NCBI GenBank assembly: GCA_964472315.1
Contig: CAYYJS010000008.1
Location: 1 to 64,000, forward strand
Origin: CAYYJS01 sp964472315
Lineage (GTDB): Bacteria; Verrucomicrobiota; Kiritimatiellia; UBA8416
DNA: 64,000 nt
Direction of reading: 5' to 3'
Under the pieces are notes generated by a model. The model did no database searches and was not told the origin of the DNA. It was given only the letters and a program-made list of their open reading frames with translations. Each line of letters starts with the position of its first letter. The first letter of the stretch is position 1. Made by a program: the position numbers and the translations under genes. Shown here piece by piece: positions 17,051 to 26,600 of this stretch.

Positions 17051-20000
17051 TCACGGTAGCAGTTCGAGGCGGTAGAAGCGAGGGGAACCCGGCGGGAGGG
17101 GCGCGGGGTCGCGGTAGTCGAGTGTGGTGTCGATGGGCGTGGCGCGGGTGCCTTGCTGATCCGGGGCGGCGCCGGTCGGGGCGTTGGTCCAGTGGGTCAT
17201 GTTGGTGCCCCGCATCACCCGGTAGGTCAGTCCGGCGCGCGCGTCCCATACGAGGCGCGGGGCGGTGTTGCTCAGGGCGAGCGTCCGAATGTGCAGGTAG
17301 TCGGCGCTGTCCCACCAGTCGGTCCGGGCGGCCTGCTCGTCGCCGTCCGATGCGCCGTCGCCATCGGAATCCGCGCTGCCGGGCGCGCTGCCGGCGGCGA
17401 TCTCGATGCCGTCGGGAATGCCGTCGCCGTCGGTATCCATGGCGCCGGGGTCGGCGCCGTAGCGGCGTTCCCGAGCATCTTCGATGCCGTCGGCATCGTT
17501 GTCACGGAGGGTTGACATCGACGCGAAGGCGGTGTTGTCGGCACGAGAGGATTCCTCGAAGGTGGCGGAGGGGTTGACGGTGAAGACGATCAGTTCCGCC
17601 GCGTTGACGAGTGTCGTTGGAGCGAGCGCCCAGACGTGGCTGCATGTGACATCGCCGCCGGGTTCGAGGCTTGTAACCGCGAGATTGGCGATCATCGAAC
17701 TGCCCGACGGAGAGGCCAGGCTGATATCGACGGTTGTCGCCGGCGTGGCGAAGCGGCCGGTGTTCGTGACCGTGACGCCGAGGAGGCGGTTTGACGAACC
17801 GACAGCCACGACAGGGAGAGCCTCAAGCGCGAGATTGGGGCGGAACGGGGTGGTGGAGAAGTCGTTATTGCCAAGGACGGGATCGGCCACATTGGCGTTC
17901 ACGTTGGAAATCGCCAGATTATTGGTGATGCTCCAAGGGACGGATGCCGTCCATGTATGGCCGGGATTCAAGGTCGCGCCGAGCGAGACCGAGCCGATGC
18001 GGAGATGGTTGAACTGCGGCAGCAGCGGCTTGAATGCTGTGCCAATGTGGAACGTCGCCGTCGCTCCGGCGGCCGGCAGGATGCCGTCGTTGCGAATGGT
18101 GGCTGACAGCGTTGCGCTGTCGCCCGGCCCCGCGTCCGGCGGCGCGAGGGCGATGGTGTTCGGGACGACCGCCAGGTCGGATGCCCATCGGAATTCGTCG
18201 CATGCGACGCTGCCGCCCTGCAGCGCATCCGGGTTCTGTGCCGTGTTGCGGTAATTGACGGCGCGCCCCAGCAGGAGTCGGATCCCGGGCACGATGGCGA
18301 CCGACGGCGCCCGGTCCACAGCGTTGGCTGCGCCGGACACGGGCAACGCGTGGTTGGGCGGCGTCGTTCCGCCATTCCAGTACGTCAGGAAAGGCGTATC
18401 CAGGAAGCCGTCGCACCAGGCCACGATGCCGGTCGTGCCCACGAAAGCGGCGTCGAAATCGGAGGGGAGCGCGATCGCCGAGGCGGCGACGATGACGGTG
18501 GTCGTCGGGGCCTGGGGCGAGGTCGCGCCGACGATGGCACCGTCGCGCCGCCAGACCATGGCGGGCGAGCCGCCGCCGGCCGTGGCCAGAACGGGGTGGT
18601 CGTCCTCGACGGCGTCGTTGGTGAGCTGCGCCGGGGCGCTCCAGGCGCCGTTCGTGTAAGTCAGCAAGTACAGGTCGCGGTCGGCGCGTGTGACGAGGTC
18701 GCCGTCGGCATCGAGCGTATAGACCAGCGCGCCGGACGTGCCGTCGAACGCGATATCGTACCAGGGGATGCAGCCGAGTCCCGAACCGGCGGTCGCGGGC
18801 GTCGACCATGTCGTCCCGGTACGGATGCTGAAGAGGATCGCATTCGGCGCGGCGGCCGTGCCGAGGATGTTCTGGGCGTCGTTACGGATCCAGGTCAGCA
18901 GGATCGGGCCGCTGCCGGCGCCGGCCAGCCTCGGCGTGCGGTCGAGCACGTTGTTGGCGGTCAGATTGGCGCAGGCGAATGTGTTGCCGACATTGGTGGT
19001 GGCCCCGACGGCGATCTCGCAGATGCCGAGCGCGGTCGAAAGCGTGTCATTCGTCGTAAGCGCGCGACTGAGGTTCTGCCAGGCGGCGACGATGGTGCCG
19101 TCGTCGAGGAGGTGGACCTCCGGCGCGAAATCCGCCGTGCCGTCTTCGGCGATGCCGAAGGGGGTCGTCCATGAGTAGGGGGCGTTGGCGGCCTGTCGCG
19201 CGCAGAGCACGCGCGAGCGGTTCGCTGTGTTAGTTCGGGATGTGTTGTCGTCCAGCCAGAGCATGACGGCGGCGGTGCTGTTGGCCGCGAGCGCGGGGGT
19301 CGGATGCCGGTAGAAGCAACTCCACTCGGCATCCTCCCGGGGTGCCGCGCCGTCGCCGGGGCGGTCGTCCGACGCCTGTTCCGACGCGGCTTCCAACGTG
19401 CCGGTTGTCGAATGCGCGGCGTTCAGCGTGTTCGATGAGACCACCCATCGCATCACCACCTCGGAGGCGGCGGCCTTGGCCGTGACCGCGACAATCTGGG
19501 TGATAGTGCCGGAGGGGCGGAATGCCGCGGCGATCGAGGCTTTGCCCTCCAGCGTGGCGTCGATGTCATGCATCTGGGAAAGACGCGCGGCGCGTGTTCC
19601 TCGCAGGGCGATCTCGCACACGAGGTTGCTGACGGCGACACCGGGGCCGTCGGCGCCGTGCGGCCAGTCCAGTGCGACGGGCTGGGTCGGCGCGGCGGGG
19701 TATCCCATGAGGCGCATGTCGTTCGTGGACGAACCCGTGATGCGCAGATTGCCGAGGTCGACCGGGGAAGGCAGCGACAGACGCGGCGCCAGCCGACCAG
19801 ACCAGGCTTGCCTGGCCGGATCGAACAGGGCGGCCAGAGTCGTTGTCAGCGAAGGGGCGATGACGTGGCCGGCGAAGCGCATCGCGGCATTGGTCGCGAC
19901 GGGCGTGGTGTCGGTCAAGACGCCGTTCGCGATCGTGGCGTCGTCGAGGCGGGCATCGAGGCCGAGGGTGAACGGCTGGCCATCGGCGTATGGGAAATCG

Positions 20001-21655
20001 GGACTGTCAAGCTCGGCGAGGCCGACATCGAAGAGACGGAGCGTCAAGGGATCGAGATCGTAGACCGTCGGTTGCGGGGCGCGGGCGTGGGCGGCGGCGG
20101 CGCCGAAGGGGGTGGGGGCGATCGACAGGTTGACGGGGTATGGATCGGACGGACGTCCGTCGCCGGAGACGGCGGTCGCGACGATGCGGGCGCCGGGAGT
20201 CAAGGCGCCGACATCCAGATCGAACGTATTGCCGGTCGTGGTGTGACTGCCGTTCGGGGTGACGATGCGGAGGTGTCCGGGCGGATTCCCGTTCCAGAGG
20301 ATCGTTGCCGTGAAGGTCATCGGGTTGGCGGCGCCAGGCATCGCGAGGCCGGGTCGGATGCCGTCGCAGATTGGCGCGGAGATGTCCTGGACGATCGGGC
20401 GGGCGCGCCCCTGGGTGGAGAGCACGGTATCGCGCGAGTGGGCCGTGTAGACGGCGCCGCAGCGGCGGACGGTGCGGAATCCGACATCCGGGGCGCTGAC
20501 CTGCGTTGTCTCCGCGCCGGTACGTGCCGCGCAGCGCAGTCGATCCGCGTCGGCGCCCGCCGCGCCACCGCGCAGTTCGCGCCGACCGATCGCAGGGTCT
20601 TTCGAGCCGCCACGCGGATCCACCTGCGGGTTGGCGGAGTAGTAGACCGGGTCATCCCAGTCCCAACACCATTCCCACACGTTGCCGGCCATATCGTGGA
20701 GTCCGAGCGGGTTTGCGGGGTAATAGCCGACCGTGGCCACGAAGGGGGCGTCGGTCGTTTTCCAAAAGGGGTCCCGGCCTGGCGGGCCGCGGTCATAGTT
20801 CCATGAACCAAAACTGTAATAATTGGCGTTATCGTGCGTAATCGTGTCGCCCCAATGGAATCGACGACCTTCGATGCCGCCCCGGCAGGCTTTTTCCCAT
20901 TCGGCTTCGGTGGGCAGGCGATAACCCGAGGCATTCCAACTGCACACGATGCTCGGACCATCGTCGTGACTGCCGGAGCGGTAGGTCTGGGCGTTCAGGG
21001 TATAAACGGGGGTCAGCCCCGCCAGTTCGCTGCGCGCGTTGCACCAGCGAATGGCGTCCAGCCATTGAATGTCGCCGACAGGCTTTTGGGACACCTCCGG
21101 CGTCTGGCTCCACTGGAAGGTGTAGCCGTTCGTGCCCGCCCAGTCGAAGACCTGTTTCCAGAGGGTGCGTGTGACTTCGTAACGGTCCATCCAGAACGCG
21201 GTCAGGGTCGTGTCGTGTACCGGGCGTTCGTAGAAATCCTCTTTTTCGGGGATCGCATCGCCCATGGCGAACGGGCCGCCCGGGACGAGCACCATATCGA
21301 CCGGCGGCATTTCCGGTTCATCCTGGGCGGTGACCCAGGCGCGCGCCGTCGTGGAGGATTGGTTGTTCCAGTCGGCGCCGGCATTCCACACGATGTGGCG
21401 ATTAGGCGCGGGCCGGACGCTGCCATAGCCGTCGCCGCTGAAGGTCGAGGCCGAAATGAACGCCGCATCGACAAGCACGGCGGCCGACACCGAGACGGAT
21501 GCGCTATCGGCATCGCTCAGATCGTACCAGATATCCACAAGGCGCGAGTTGTCGCGCGGATACATGCGTACATGATCGACGCGCGGCCCTGCCGCAAGCA
21601 GACACGACGCAAACGACAAAAAGCTGACCCAAACCAGCACAACGGTCGACTTCAT
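17051..21655 (-). CDS. Secreted FGE-sulfatase-domain protein with CARDB-like and Asp-rich repeats
   Basis: This 1534-residue protein has a signal peptide (MKSTVVLVWVSFLSFASCLLAA). Residues about 110-400 form a formylglycine-generating-enzyme (SUMF1/DUF323) fold: MVLVPGGPFAMGD, LPTEAEWEKACRGG, GLHDMAGNVWEWCWDW and a closing VGFRTVRR. The large middle (about 430-1150) is predicted beta-rich and unassigned. Two CARDB-like Ig domains follow (LAVVPNTIALAPPDAGPGD…). Next come three Asp-rich thrombospondin-3-type calcium repeats (DNDADGIEDARE, DTDGDGIPDGIE, DSDGDGASDGDE). A C-terminal module resembles that of the giant protein downstream (YRV…WTN…FYRLEL). It is likely a cell-surface or secreted protein; an enzymatic role of the FGE fold is not established. 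Confidence 0.85.
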   Translation of the reverse strand: MKSTVVLVWVSFLSFASCLLAAGPRVDHVRMYPRDNSRLVDIWYDLSDADSASVSVSAAVLVDAAFISASTFSGDGYGSVRPAPNRHIVWNAGADWNNQSSTTARAWVTAQDEPEMPPVDMVLVPGGPFAMGDAIPEKEDFYERPVHDTTLTAFWMDRYEVTRTLWKQVFDWAGTNGYTFQWSQTPEVSQKPVGDIQWLDAIRWCNARSELAGLTPVYTLNAQTYRSGSHDDGPSIVCSWNASGYRLPTEAEWEKACRGGIEGRRFHWGDTITHDNANYYSFGSWNYDRGPPGRDPFWKTTDAPFVATVGYYPANPLGLHDMAGNVWEWCWDWDDPVYYSANPQVDPRGGSKDPAIGRRELRGGAAGADADRLRCAARTGAETTQVSAPDVGFRTVRRCGAVYTAHSRDTVLSTQGRARPIVQDISAPICDGIRPGLAMPGAANPMTFTATILWNGNPPGHLRIVTPNGSHTTTGNTFDLDVGALTPGARIVATAVSGDGRPSDPYPVNLSIAPTPFGAAAAHARAPQPTVYDLDPLTLRLFDVGLAELDSPDFPYADGQPFTLGLDARLDDATIANGVLTDTTPVATNAAMRFAGHVIAPSLTTTLAALFDPARQAWSGRLAPRLSLPSPVDLGNLRITGSSTNDMRLMGYPAAPTQPVALDWPHGADGPGVAVSNLVCEIALRGTRAARLSQMHDIDATLEGKASIAAAFRPSGTITQIVAVTAKAAASEVVMRWVVSSNTLNAAHSTTGTLEAASEQASDDRPGDGAAPREDAEWSCFYRHPTPALAANSTAAVMLWLDDNTSRTNTANRSRVLCARQAANAPYSWTTPFGIAEDGTADFAPEVHLLDDGTIVAAWQNLSRALTTNDTLSTALGICEIAVGATTNVGNTFACANLTANNVLDRTPRLAGAGSGPILLTWIRNDAQNILGTAAAPNAILFSIRTGTTWSTPATAGSGLGCIPWYDIAFDGTSGALVYTLDADGDLVTRADRDLYLLTYTNGAWSAPAQLTNDAVEDDHPVLATAGGGSPAMVWRRDGAIVGATSPQAPTTTVIVAASAIALPSDFDAAFVGTTGIVAWCDGFLDTPFLTYWNGGTTPPNHALPVSGAANAVDRAPSVAIVPGIRLLLGRAVNYRNTAQNPDALQGGSVACDEFRWASDLAVVPNTIALAPPDAGPGDSATLSATIRNDGILPAAGATATFHIGTAFKPLLPQFNHLRIGSVSLGATLNPGHTWTASVPWSITNNLAISNVNANVADPVLGNNDFSTTPFRPNLALEALPVVAVGSSNRLLGVTVTNTGRFATPATTVDISLASPSGSSMIANLAVTSLEPGGDVTCSHVWALAPTTLVNAAELIVFTVNPSATFEESSRADNTAFASMSTLRDNDADGIEDARERRYGADPGAMDTDGDGIPDGIEIAAGSAPGSADSDGDGASDGDEQAARTDWWDSADYLHIRTLALSNTAPRLVWDARAGLTYRVMRGTNMTHWTNAPTGAAPDQQGTRATPIDTTLDYRDPAPLPPGSPRFYRLELLP

Positions 21656-21984
21656 ATCGAATCCGTTCCAGCGTTAGCGGTTCAGCCGGGATAGGTTCAC
21701 CGGAATGCCGCCCATCGTCGCCAGACAGGATAGGCGCATCCCGATCGCCTTTGTCCATCGCCGGCCTTCGCCGACGAAGACTTAATCTGAGGTGAAGCAT
21801 GACAGATATGCGGCATGGTGGTCAAGACGGATGTTGCAGTTAGTGTTGATGTACCGATGCGACCATTATGCGCGCAGGACGCGTGCGGTTCTCTTGGGCG
21901 AGTTGGTGGAAGCATGCTCATACCTCATACGATTTGATTTGTAAGAATCTGTAGTTAAGCAACTTGCGATAACATGTCGTGATA
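21656..21984. other. Divergent intergenic region between two large secreted-protein loci
   Basis: No protein gene or RNA gene is recognisable. The AT content rises toward the right end, as expected for a regulatory region. A minus-strand TTGACC occurs near 21820 but has no convincing -10 partner. The right end carries the sigma-54 promoter annotated separately; enhancer sites for an activator should lie in this stretch, but I could not single out a repeated motif. Confidence 0.5.
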
Positions 21985-21999
21985 TGGCACGTTCTCTGC
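21985..21999 (+). promoter_or_regulatory. Sigma-54 type promoter of the giant surface-protein cluster
   Basis: TGGCACG-TTCT-CTGC is a near-perfect -24/-12 element. Transcription would start near 22011, about 37 bases before the start at 22048. All three following genes lie on the same strand with short gaps. Confidence 0.6.
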
Positions 22000-22047
22000 T
22001 ATTACATTGCCGTCGACGTAGGCTTGATTGTTGGAGGCAAGAGACCA

Positions 22048-22893
22048 ATGAGTTGTGGCGATGATGCAGGAACCCGATGCGTAGCTGCCAGATCTCGTAT
22101 CGGGTGGGTGGCGATAGTGCTTGTCGTCGTGGTGGTGGCAGGGGTTGGCATGTGGCTCGCGCGAAAGCCGGGGTGCGGGTCCACATGCGGCGCTGTGCCG
22201 CCCGTCGACAAGGCGCAACCGTCGCCCTCGGCATCGTCGGAAGCCACGAACGGCGCGATGCGCGAGTTGACGGCGGAGGAAGTCGCCGGAGTGCGGGGGC
22301 ACGAGGATCGACTGCGGGAAATCGCCAGGCAGACGACGGCCTTGTATCGGGAGATGGCGGAAGCGCGCAAGGTGGCGTCGGAGTCGCCTGAGGAGACGCG
22401 CGTGCGGGAGGAGACCGAGGCGTTGAGGGTTCGTTACGAGCAGGCGTTCAATGGCGTGGCGGGCGTTTCGGAGTTGCGGGAGAAGGGTGCGGCGCTTCGG
22501 TTGGAGCGGGACGCGGTTTTGGCGTCGAACGTGACGCTGCGAGCGGCGATCGGCCCGTTGACGCCGCCCGACGAGGCGTTGCGCGCGAAGCTGCGGGCCA
22601 CGGACGCGCGTGTCGGCGAACTCGACGATGCGATCGGCGGGGTCAACCGTCAGATCGAGGCGCTGAAGGATGCGGCCCTGGCGGCTGACGTTGGAATGGC
22701 GGAGATGCGGCGTCGGTTGGTGGAGTTGGAGCACCTTGCCGAGTTGCGGCGGGGTGAGTCGCCGCGACTTGCGGAGCTTCAGTCGCGGGCGGCGCTACTT
22801 AAAGAAGAGGCTCGGACGATTTCGGAGGCGGTTGCCGGCATACGTGCCAGGGGCGTGATGCCAGGGGCGGTCGGTGACGCGGGAACGCGCTAG
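22048..22893 (+). CDS. Membrane-anchored coiled-coil protein of unknown function (first gene of giant-protein cluster)
   Basis: I do not recognise a family. The 281-residue protein has one N-terminal transmembrane helix (about residues 14-36, GWVAIVLVVVVVAGVGMWLA). A long, charged, helical remainder rich in Glu, Arg, Ala and Leu, with heptad-like spacing, is very probably a periplasmic coiled coil. Cysteines flank the membrane segment on both sides (C3, C11 and the pair in PGCGSTCG). The start at 22048 follows GGAGG at a ten-base distance. It is the first gene after the sigma-54 site and lies 29 bases ahead of a second coiled-coil gene, which suggests a joint role with the giant secreted protein. 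Confidence 0.7.
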   Translation: MSCGDDAGTRCVAARSRIGWVAIVLVVVVVAGVGMWLARKPGCGSTCGAVPPVDKAQPSPSASSEATNGAMRELTAEEVAGVRGHEDRLREIARQTTALYREMAEARKVASESPEETRVREETEALRVRYEQAFNGVAGVSELREKGAALRLERDAVLASNVTLRAAIGPLTPPDEALRAKLRATDARVGELDDAIGGVNRQIEALKDAALAADVGMAEMRRRLVELEHLAELRRGESPRLAELQSRAALLKEEARTISEAVAGIRARGVMPGAVGDAGTR

Positions 22894-22922
22894 CGAAGCT
22901 GCGATAGAGAAAGAGGCGACAC

Positions 22923-23564
22923 ATGGCGATTCGTGGGCTGATATACGGGATAGTGGTTGCCGCGATTGTGTTCCGAGGGGTGGCCGTTGGCGTTGAAGCG
23001 ACACGGCGGCCGGTGCAAGAATTGAGCGCGGAAGAGCGGGAGGCGCGGGTCAAGGCGCACCGGGAGCAAGTCGCCGAAGCGCGGCGGAAGCAGCTTGAGG
23101 AGCAGCAGTCGCAAGAAGCCGAGATGCGTCGGATCGTCGATGAAACGACACCGGCCGCGGAGAAGGAGTTTCAGTCCTGGGATCTGGCCAAGGTGCAGGG
23201 CGAGCAGGCAAGCGCGAAGGCATGGCTGGACATGTATCCCTCGGAAGCCCGCCGACTGACGCTTGCCGCGGGTGAAGCGCGGCAGGGAGTCATCGCCTCG
23301 GATCCGGCGATCGTTCCGATCCAGAAACAGATCGACGACTTGCAGTCGCAAATCTACGACCTTCAGAGCCGCCGCAATACCCTTGTCGACCAGAACGAGA
23401 CGGTGAAGGCGTCCGTCGCGGCGGTTCAGTCGTTGAGGGACCGGCAGCGTGAAATGGCGGTGTGGGAGCAAAAGCTACGTTTGCGCGCCGAAGTTTTGGC
23501 AAAGGATGCCGTACGGACGGATGCCGCGCCCGATGCGGACGTGAAAGGGGAGCCCCATGAGTAG
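22923..23564 (+). CDS. Second membrane/exported coiled-coil protein of unknown function
   Basis: No family recognised. The 213-residue protein has an N-terminal hydrophobic segment (RGLIYGIVVAAIVFRGVAVGV) that could be a signal peptide or membrane anchor. Two coiled-coil stretches follow (about residues 35-85, EEREARVKAHREQVAEARRK; and about 125-185, QKQIDDLQSQIYDLQSRRN). It starts after GAGG, 29 bases beyond the preceding gene, and its end lies about 100 bases before the likely start of the giant gene. Its resemblance in layout to the preceding gene suggests a heteromeric coiled-coil pair at the inner membrane. Confidence 0.68.
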   Translation: MAIRGLIYGIVVAAIVFRGVAVGVEATRRPVQELSAEEREARVKAHREQVAEARRKQLEEQQSQEAEMRRIVDETTPAAEKEFQSWDLAKVQGEQASAKAWLDMYPSEARRLTLAAGEARQGVIASDPAIVPIQKQIDDLQSQIYDLQSRRNTLVDQNETVKASVAAVQSLRDRQREMAVWEQKLRLRAEVLAKDAVRTDAAPDADVKGEPHE

Positions 23565-23614
23565 GTTGGAATCGCCTTGCATGCAGGCCTCGGACTGCAG
23601 TAAATTTAAGGGAT

Positions 23615-23638
23615 GGTCGGACGAGAACATGTCCGACC
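23615..23638 (+). promoter_or_regulatory. Intercistronic hairpin before the giant gene
   Basis: GGTCGGAC (23615-23622) and GTCCGACC (23631-23638) form a perfect 8-bp stem with an eight-base loop. It lies between the second coiled-coil gene and the preferred start at 23671. With no U-run it is more likely an mRNA processing, stability or translation-control element than a terminator. Confidence 0.45.
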
Positions 23639-23670
23639 TGAAAGCCAAACATAACGCCGAAGGGATGCGT

Positions 23671-26600
23671 ATGAGAAACGAACGTCGCGAAGGCTGGCGG
23701 AAGCTCCGTTGGGCTCCCGTTTTGGCCGCCTTGTCGTGTCTGATTTGCGTGGGACCGGCGTACGCCCAGATTGGTCAGTCGCCGCGCGACATCCCGGACT
23801 ACAAGTTCCTGGTTCACCCCGCCGTTCCCAAGGATGGTACGCATCCGCTGCAGGGCGGCGGCATGGATGCCGGCGCGATCCGCGGGATCATGGAGCAGAC
23901 GATCGAACCGTATTGGAAGGAGACATCCTACCACACGCCCGACAATACGACCGGCGAAACGCTCAACGGTTTCTATGCGGATACCAAGACGTATGGGTAT
24001 GTCTGGGTGCCGTGGCCCGCGAACCCGACCGGCCCGCGTCCGGATTCGTATACCGATGTGTATGCGCCCGGGGTCGATCCCAAACCGCCGCGGCCAGTCT
24101 CTTTCGGTGGTGAACATAACTGGGAATCGGGTGGGCCGAATGGCGAGCCGCCCGCTCTATTCGGATCGATGCCGTTGGTCGACGGGTACTGGACTCCCGG
24201 CGAGCGCTTTTTCGACGGCAACCTGAATGGGGAATGGGATCCGGAGATCAACGAAACGAACACGGTTCCCGATGAAGACCGCTGGGTGGCGCAGAACAAG
24301 CGCAACACGCAGATCGGTTATCATAGTGTCGTCGGACTGAACTGGACCGTTGGCGCGCGACCGTTCCCGGCGTACGACCCGCTGCGCGGCGAGGTCTACG
24401 CCGACTACAGCGCCACCAGTGTCGGCGGATCGAGCACCGTGATGCAGGAAGGCAGTTCCAACCTCGTTCACACTGTCGATTTCAACACGAATGTCCAGAT
24501 CTACGTTGCCGATCCGATCGGCAGGACCAATCGGGTTGTCGAAGTAAGCGAGCATGATTTGACGCCGGCCGATGGCAAGCGCTCGTTCGAGGGCGACTTT
24601 TTCCATGAGTTCGTGGAGCCCGGCGAAGCGCCGCTTGCGGGCGAACGCCCGGCGGCTTCGCATCTCGATATCGTCACGAACCAGGTGTTCGACTACAACA
24701 TCGACGGCATGACCGGTTTGCCGCTCGTGCGCCGAGCCTATCACGTGACCTTGACGAACCAGGCGCTGTTTGTGCAGTACGAGCGCTACGAGAATGCGGA
24801 TGGCACGCCCTACATTGGAGCAACGCCGAGCCCGACCATCGCCCGGATCGTCCGGGTGCCCCTGTACCAGGCGTCGGAGTTGTTCGGCGAGATCGTGACG
24901 CCCGCCCTCGTTCTTCTCTACGGTTTGAACCCGCCGGGCCCGGGCGAGAACCATTACTGGGATACGGTCCACCCGACGGCTGGGTTCTGGCCGGCACACC
25001 ATACGGATGCCGGCGCGTTCGCTCGGTGGGATCCCGGCAGTCAGGTGATCACCTTTGTGCCGGAGGAGCCGTACGAGGACTTCATCAGCTTCTGGTTGCC
25101 CCTGCGCGGGATACTGCGGGACGGACGCTGGATTACACGGGTTGTCGGAATCAGCATGCATGGGACCGAACCGCAGGCGCCGAACGCGGCGCCGGATCCT
25201 GCCTCCTGGATCACGTACGCGCAATACGTGAGATACTTGTCGAACAACTATCCGGGCGATGTCTCCAGCCTGATCGCGCGGTGCGGCAACGGTGTCTACG
25301 ACGGGCCGGACAACTTCGGCGATCGAATCGACGCGCGCATGCGGATTACCGGGGACACGATGACGCCAACCAGCTTAAAGCCCGGCACCACATTGACGAC
25401 GGCCGGCGACCTCTGGGACCCGCATGGCTGGTTCGGATCCTATGAAAACTGGTGGTTGACCACGTTCCAGCAACCGGTGATGCCTGCCAACATCGGCGCC
25501 TACGACAATCCGGCCGGCGGCGGATGGTGGGGGTCCGATGCGCTTCCGATAGTCGCCGCCTACCAGACGCCCGAGCAGACTGTTCCCGAGGGAATCTACG
25601 AGTTCGTGCTGTCCAATCAGGTGACCGGTGTGAGCGTCACGAATACAGCGGACGACCTGGCTGACTTTATCGCGACCAATGTGGGTGCCTGGGTCGTTTC
25701 GCAAGTGATCACGAACACGGGCGTGTGGTATCCGCCGCTGGGCGGAACATGGGACTACGACGGACCGCGCGAGTTTCTCGATTTGCCGTCGTCGATCTAC
25801 CATCTCGGTAACACATGGCCTGTTCGCGGGCACTACGCCGACAATCCGTATCCGGTGGGTGGCGATCTCAGACTCGGCGAGGTTACCTCGCCGTGGAACA
25901 ACTCCATATCCGGCCAAGACATCGGGTCGGGGAACCCCTCCGCGGCCGGCGCGATCGGCAACGGCGATGGCTCCATTTTCGCCGGCGGCCCGTTAGCCTA
26001 TGGCGGGCATGGACAATATACGTATGACGCCTACAACATGCTGAGCCTCGAAATCGCCACATGGCGTCTCGACGGCACCAGTTTCACGGGACCGCGGGCA
26101 CCCGCGGTGTCGCAGGCCTGGGGCCCGTTGACGCCCGTCCGGTACGGTGGCGACCATCGTGACGTCAACATTAACGGTCTGATCGATCAGGGCGAGACGA
26201 TTCCGGCCACAAGTCACTGCTACTATGCCGACGATATCAGCCTTGTGGCGGTGACGCCGCCGTCGCCGGACGGCGGATTCACTTCGCCAGGCGCTTTCTG
26301 CAGATACCCGTTCAACTGGGACCGCTATGCCGAAGACATCATCGAAGCCTACGACTACGCGGAAGACTACCAGGCCGTGCAGCTCAAGTATCCCGGACAG
26401 GTTTCGGATACGCCGTTGACCCCTGTTCCGCAGGGCGCCGTGGGCGTGCCGGTTGCCGGATTCGGGCAGCGTCTGCTGGCGTATGCGCGCGGCGCCCATC
26501 GTTCCTCGTATCTTGCCGGTGACGGGCTTTGGGTGGATTTGAACGCCGATGGCATTTTCAACGGGGACTATCTTCTGGCGGATCCCAGCGGCATGTTGGC

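Noticed and set aside
15004..17315. Longer versions of the oadG and NicO genes starting far upstream
   Set aside because: The upstream extensions are Arg/Pro-rich shadow sequence. The shorter starts follow a ribosome site (oadG) or give a signal peptide near the N-terminus (NicO).
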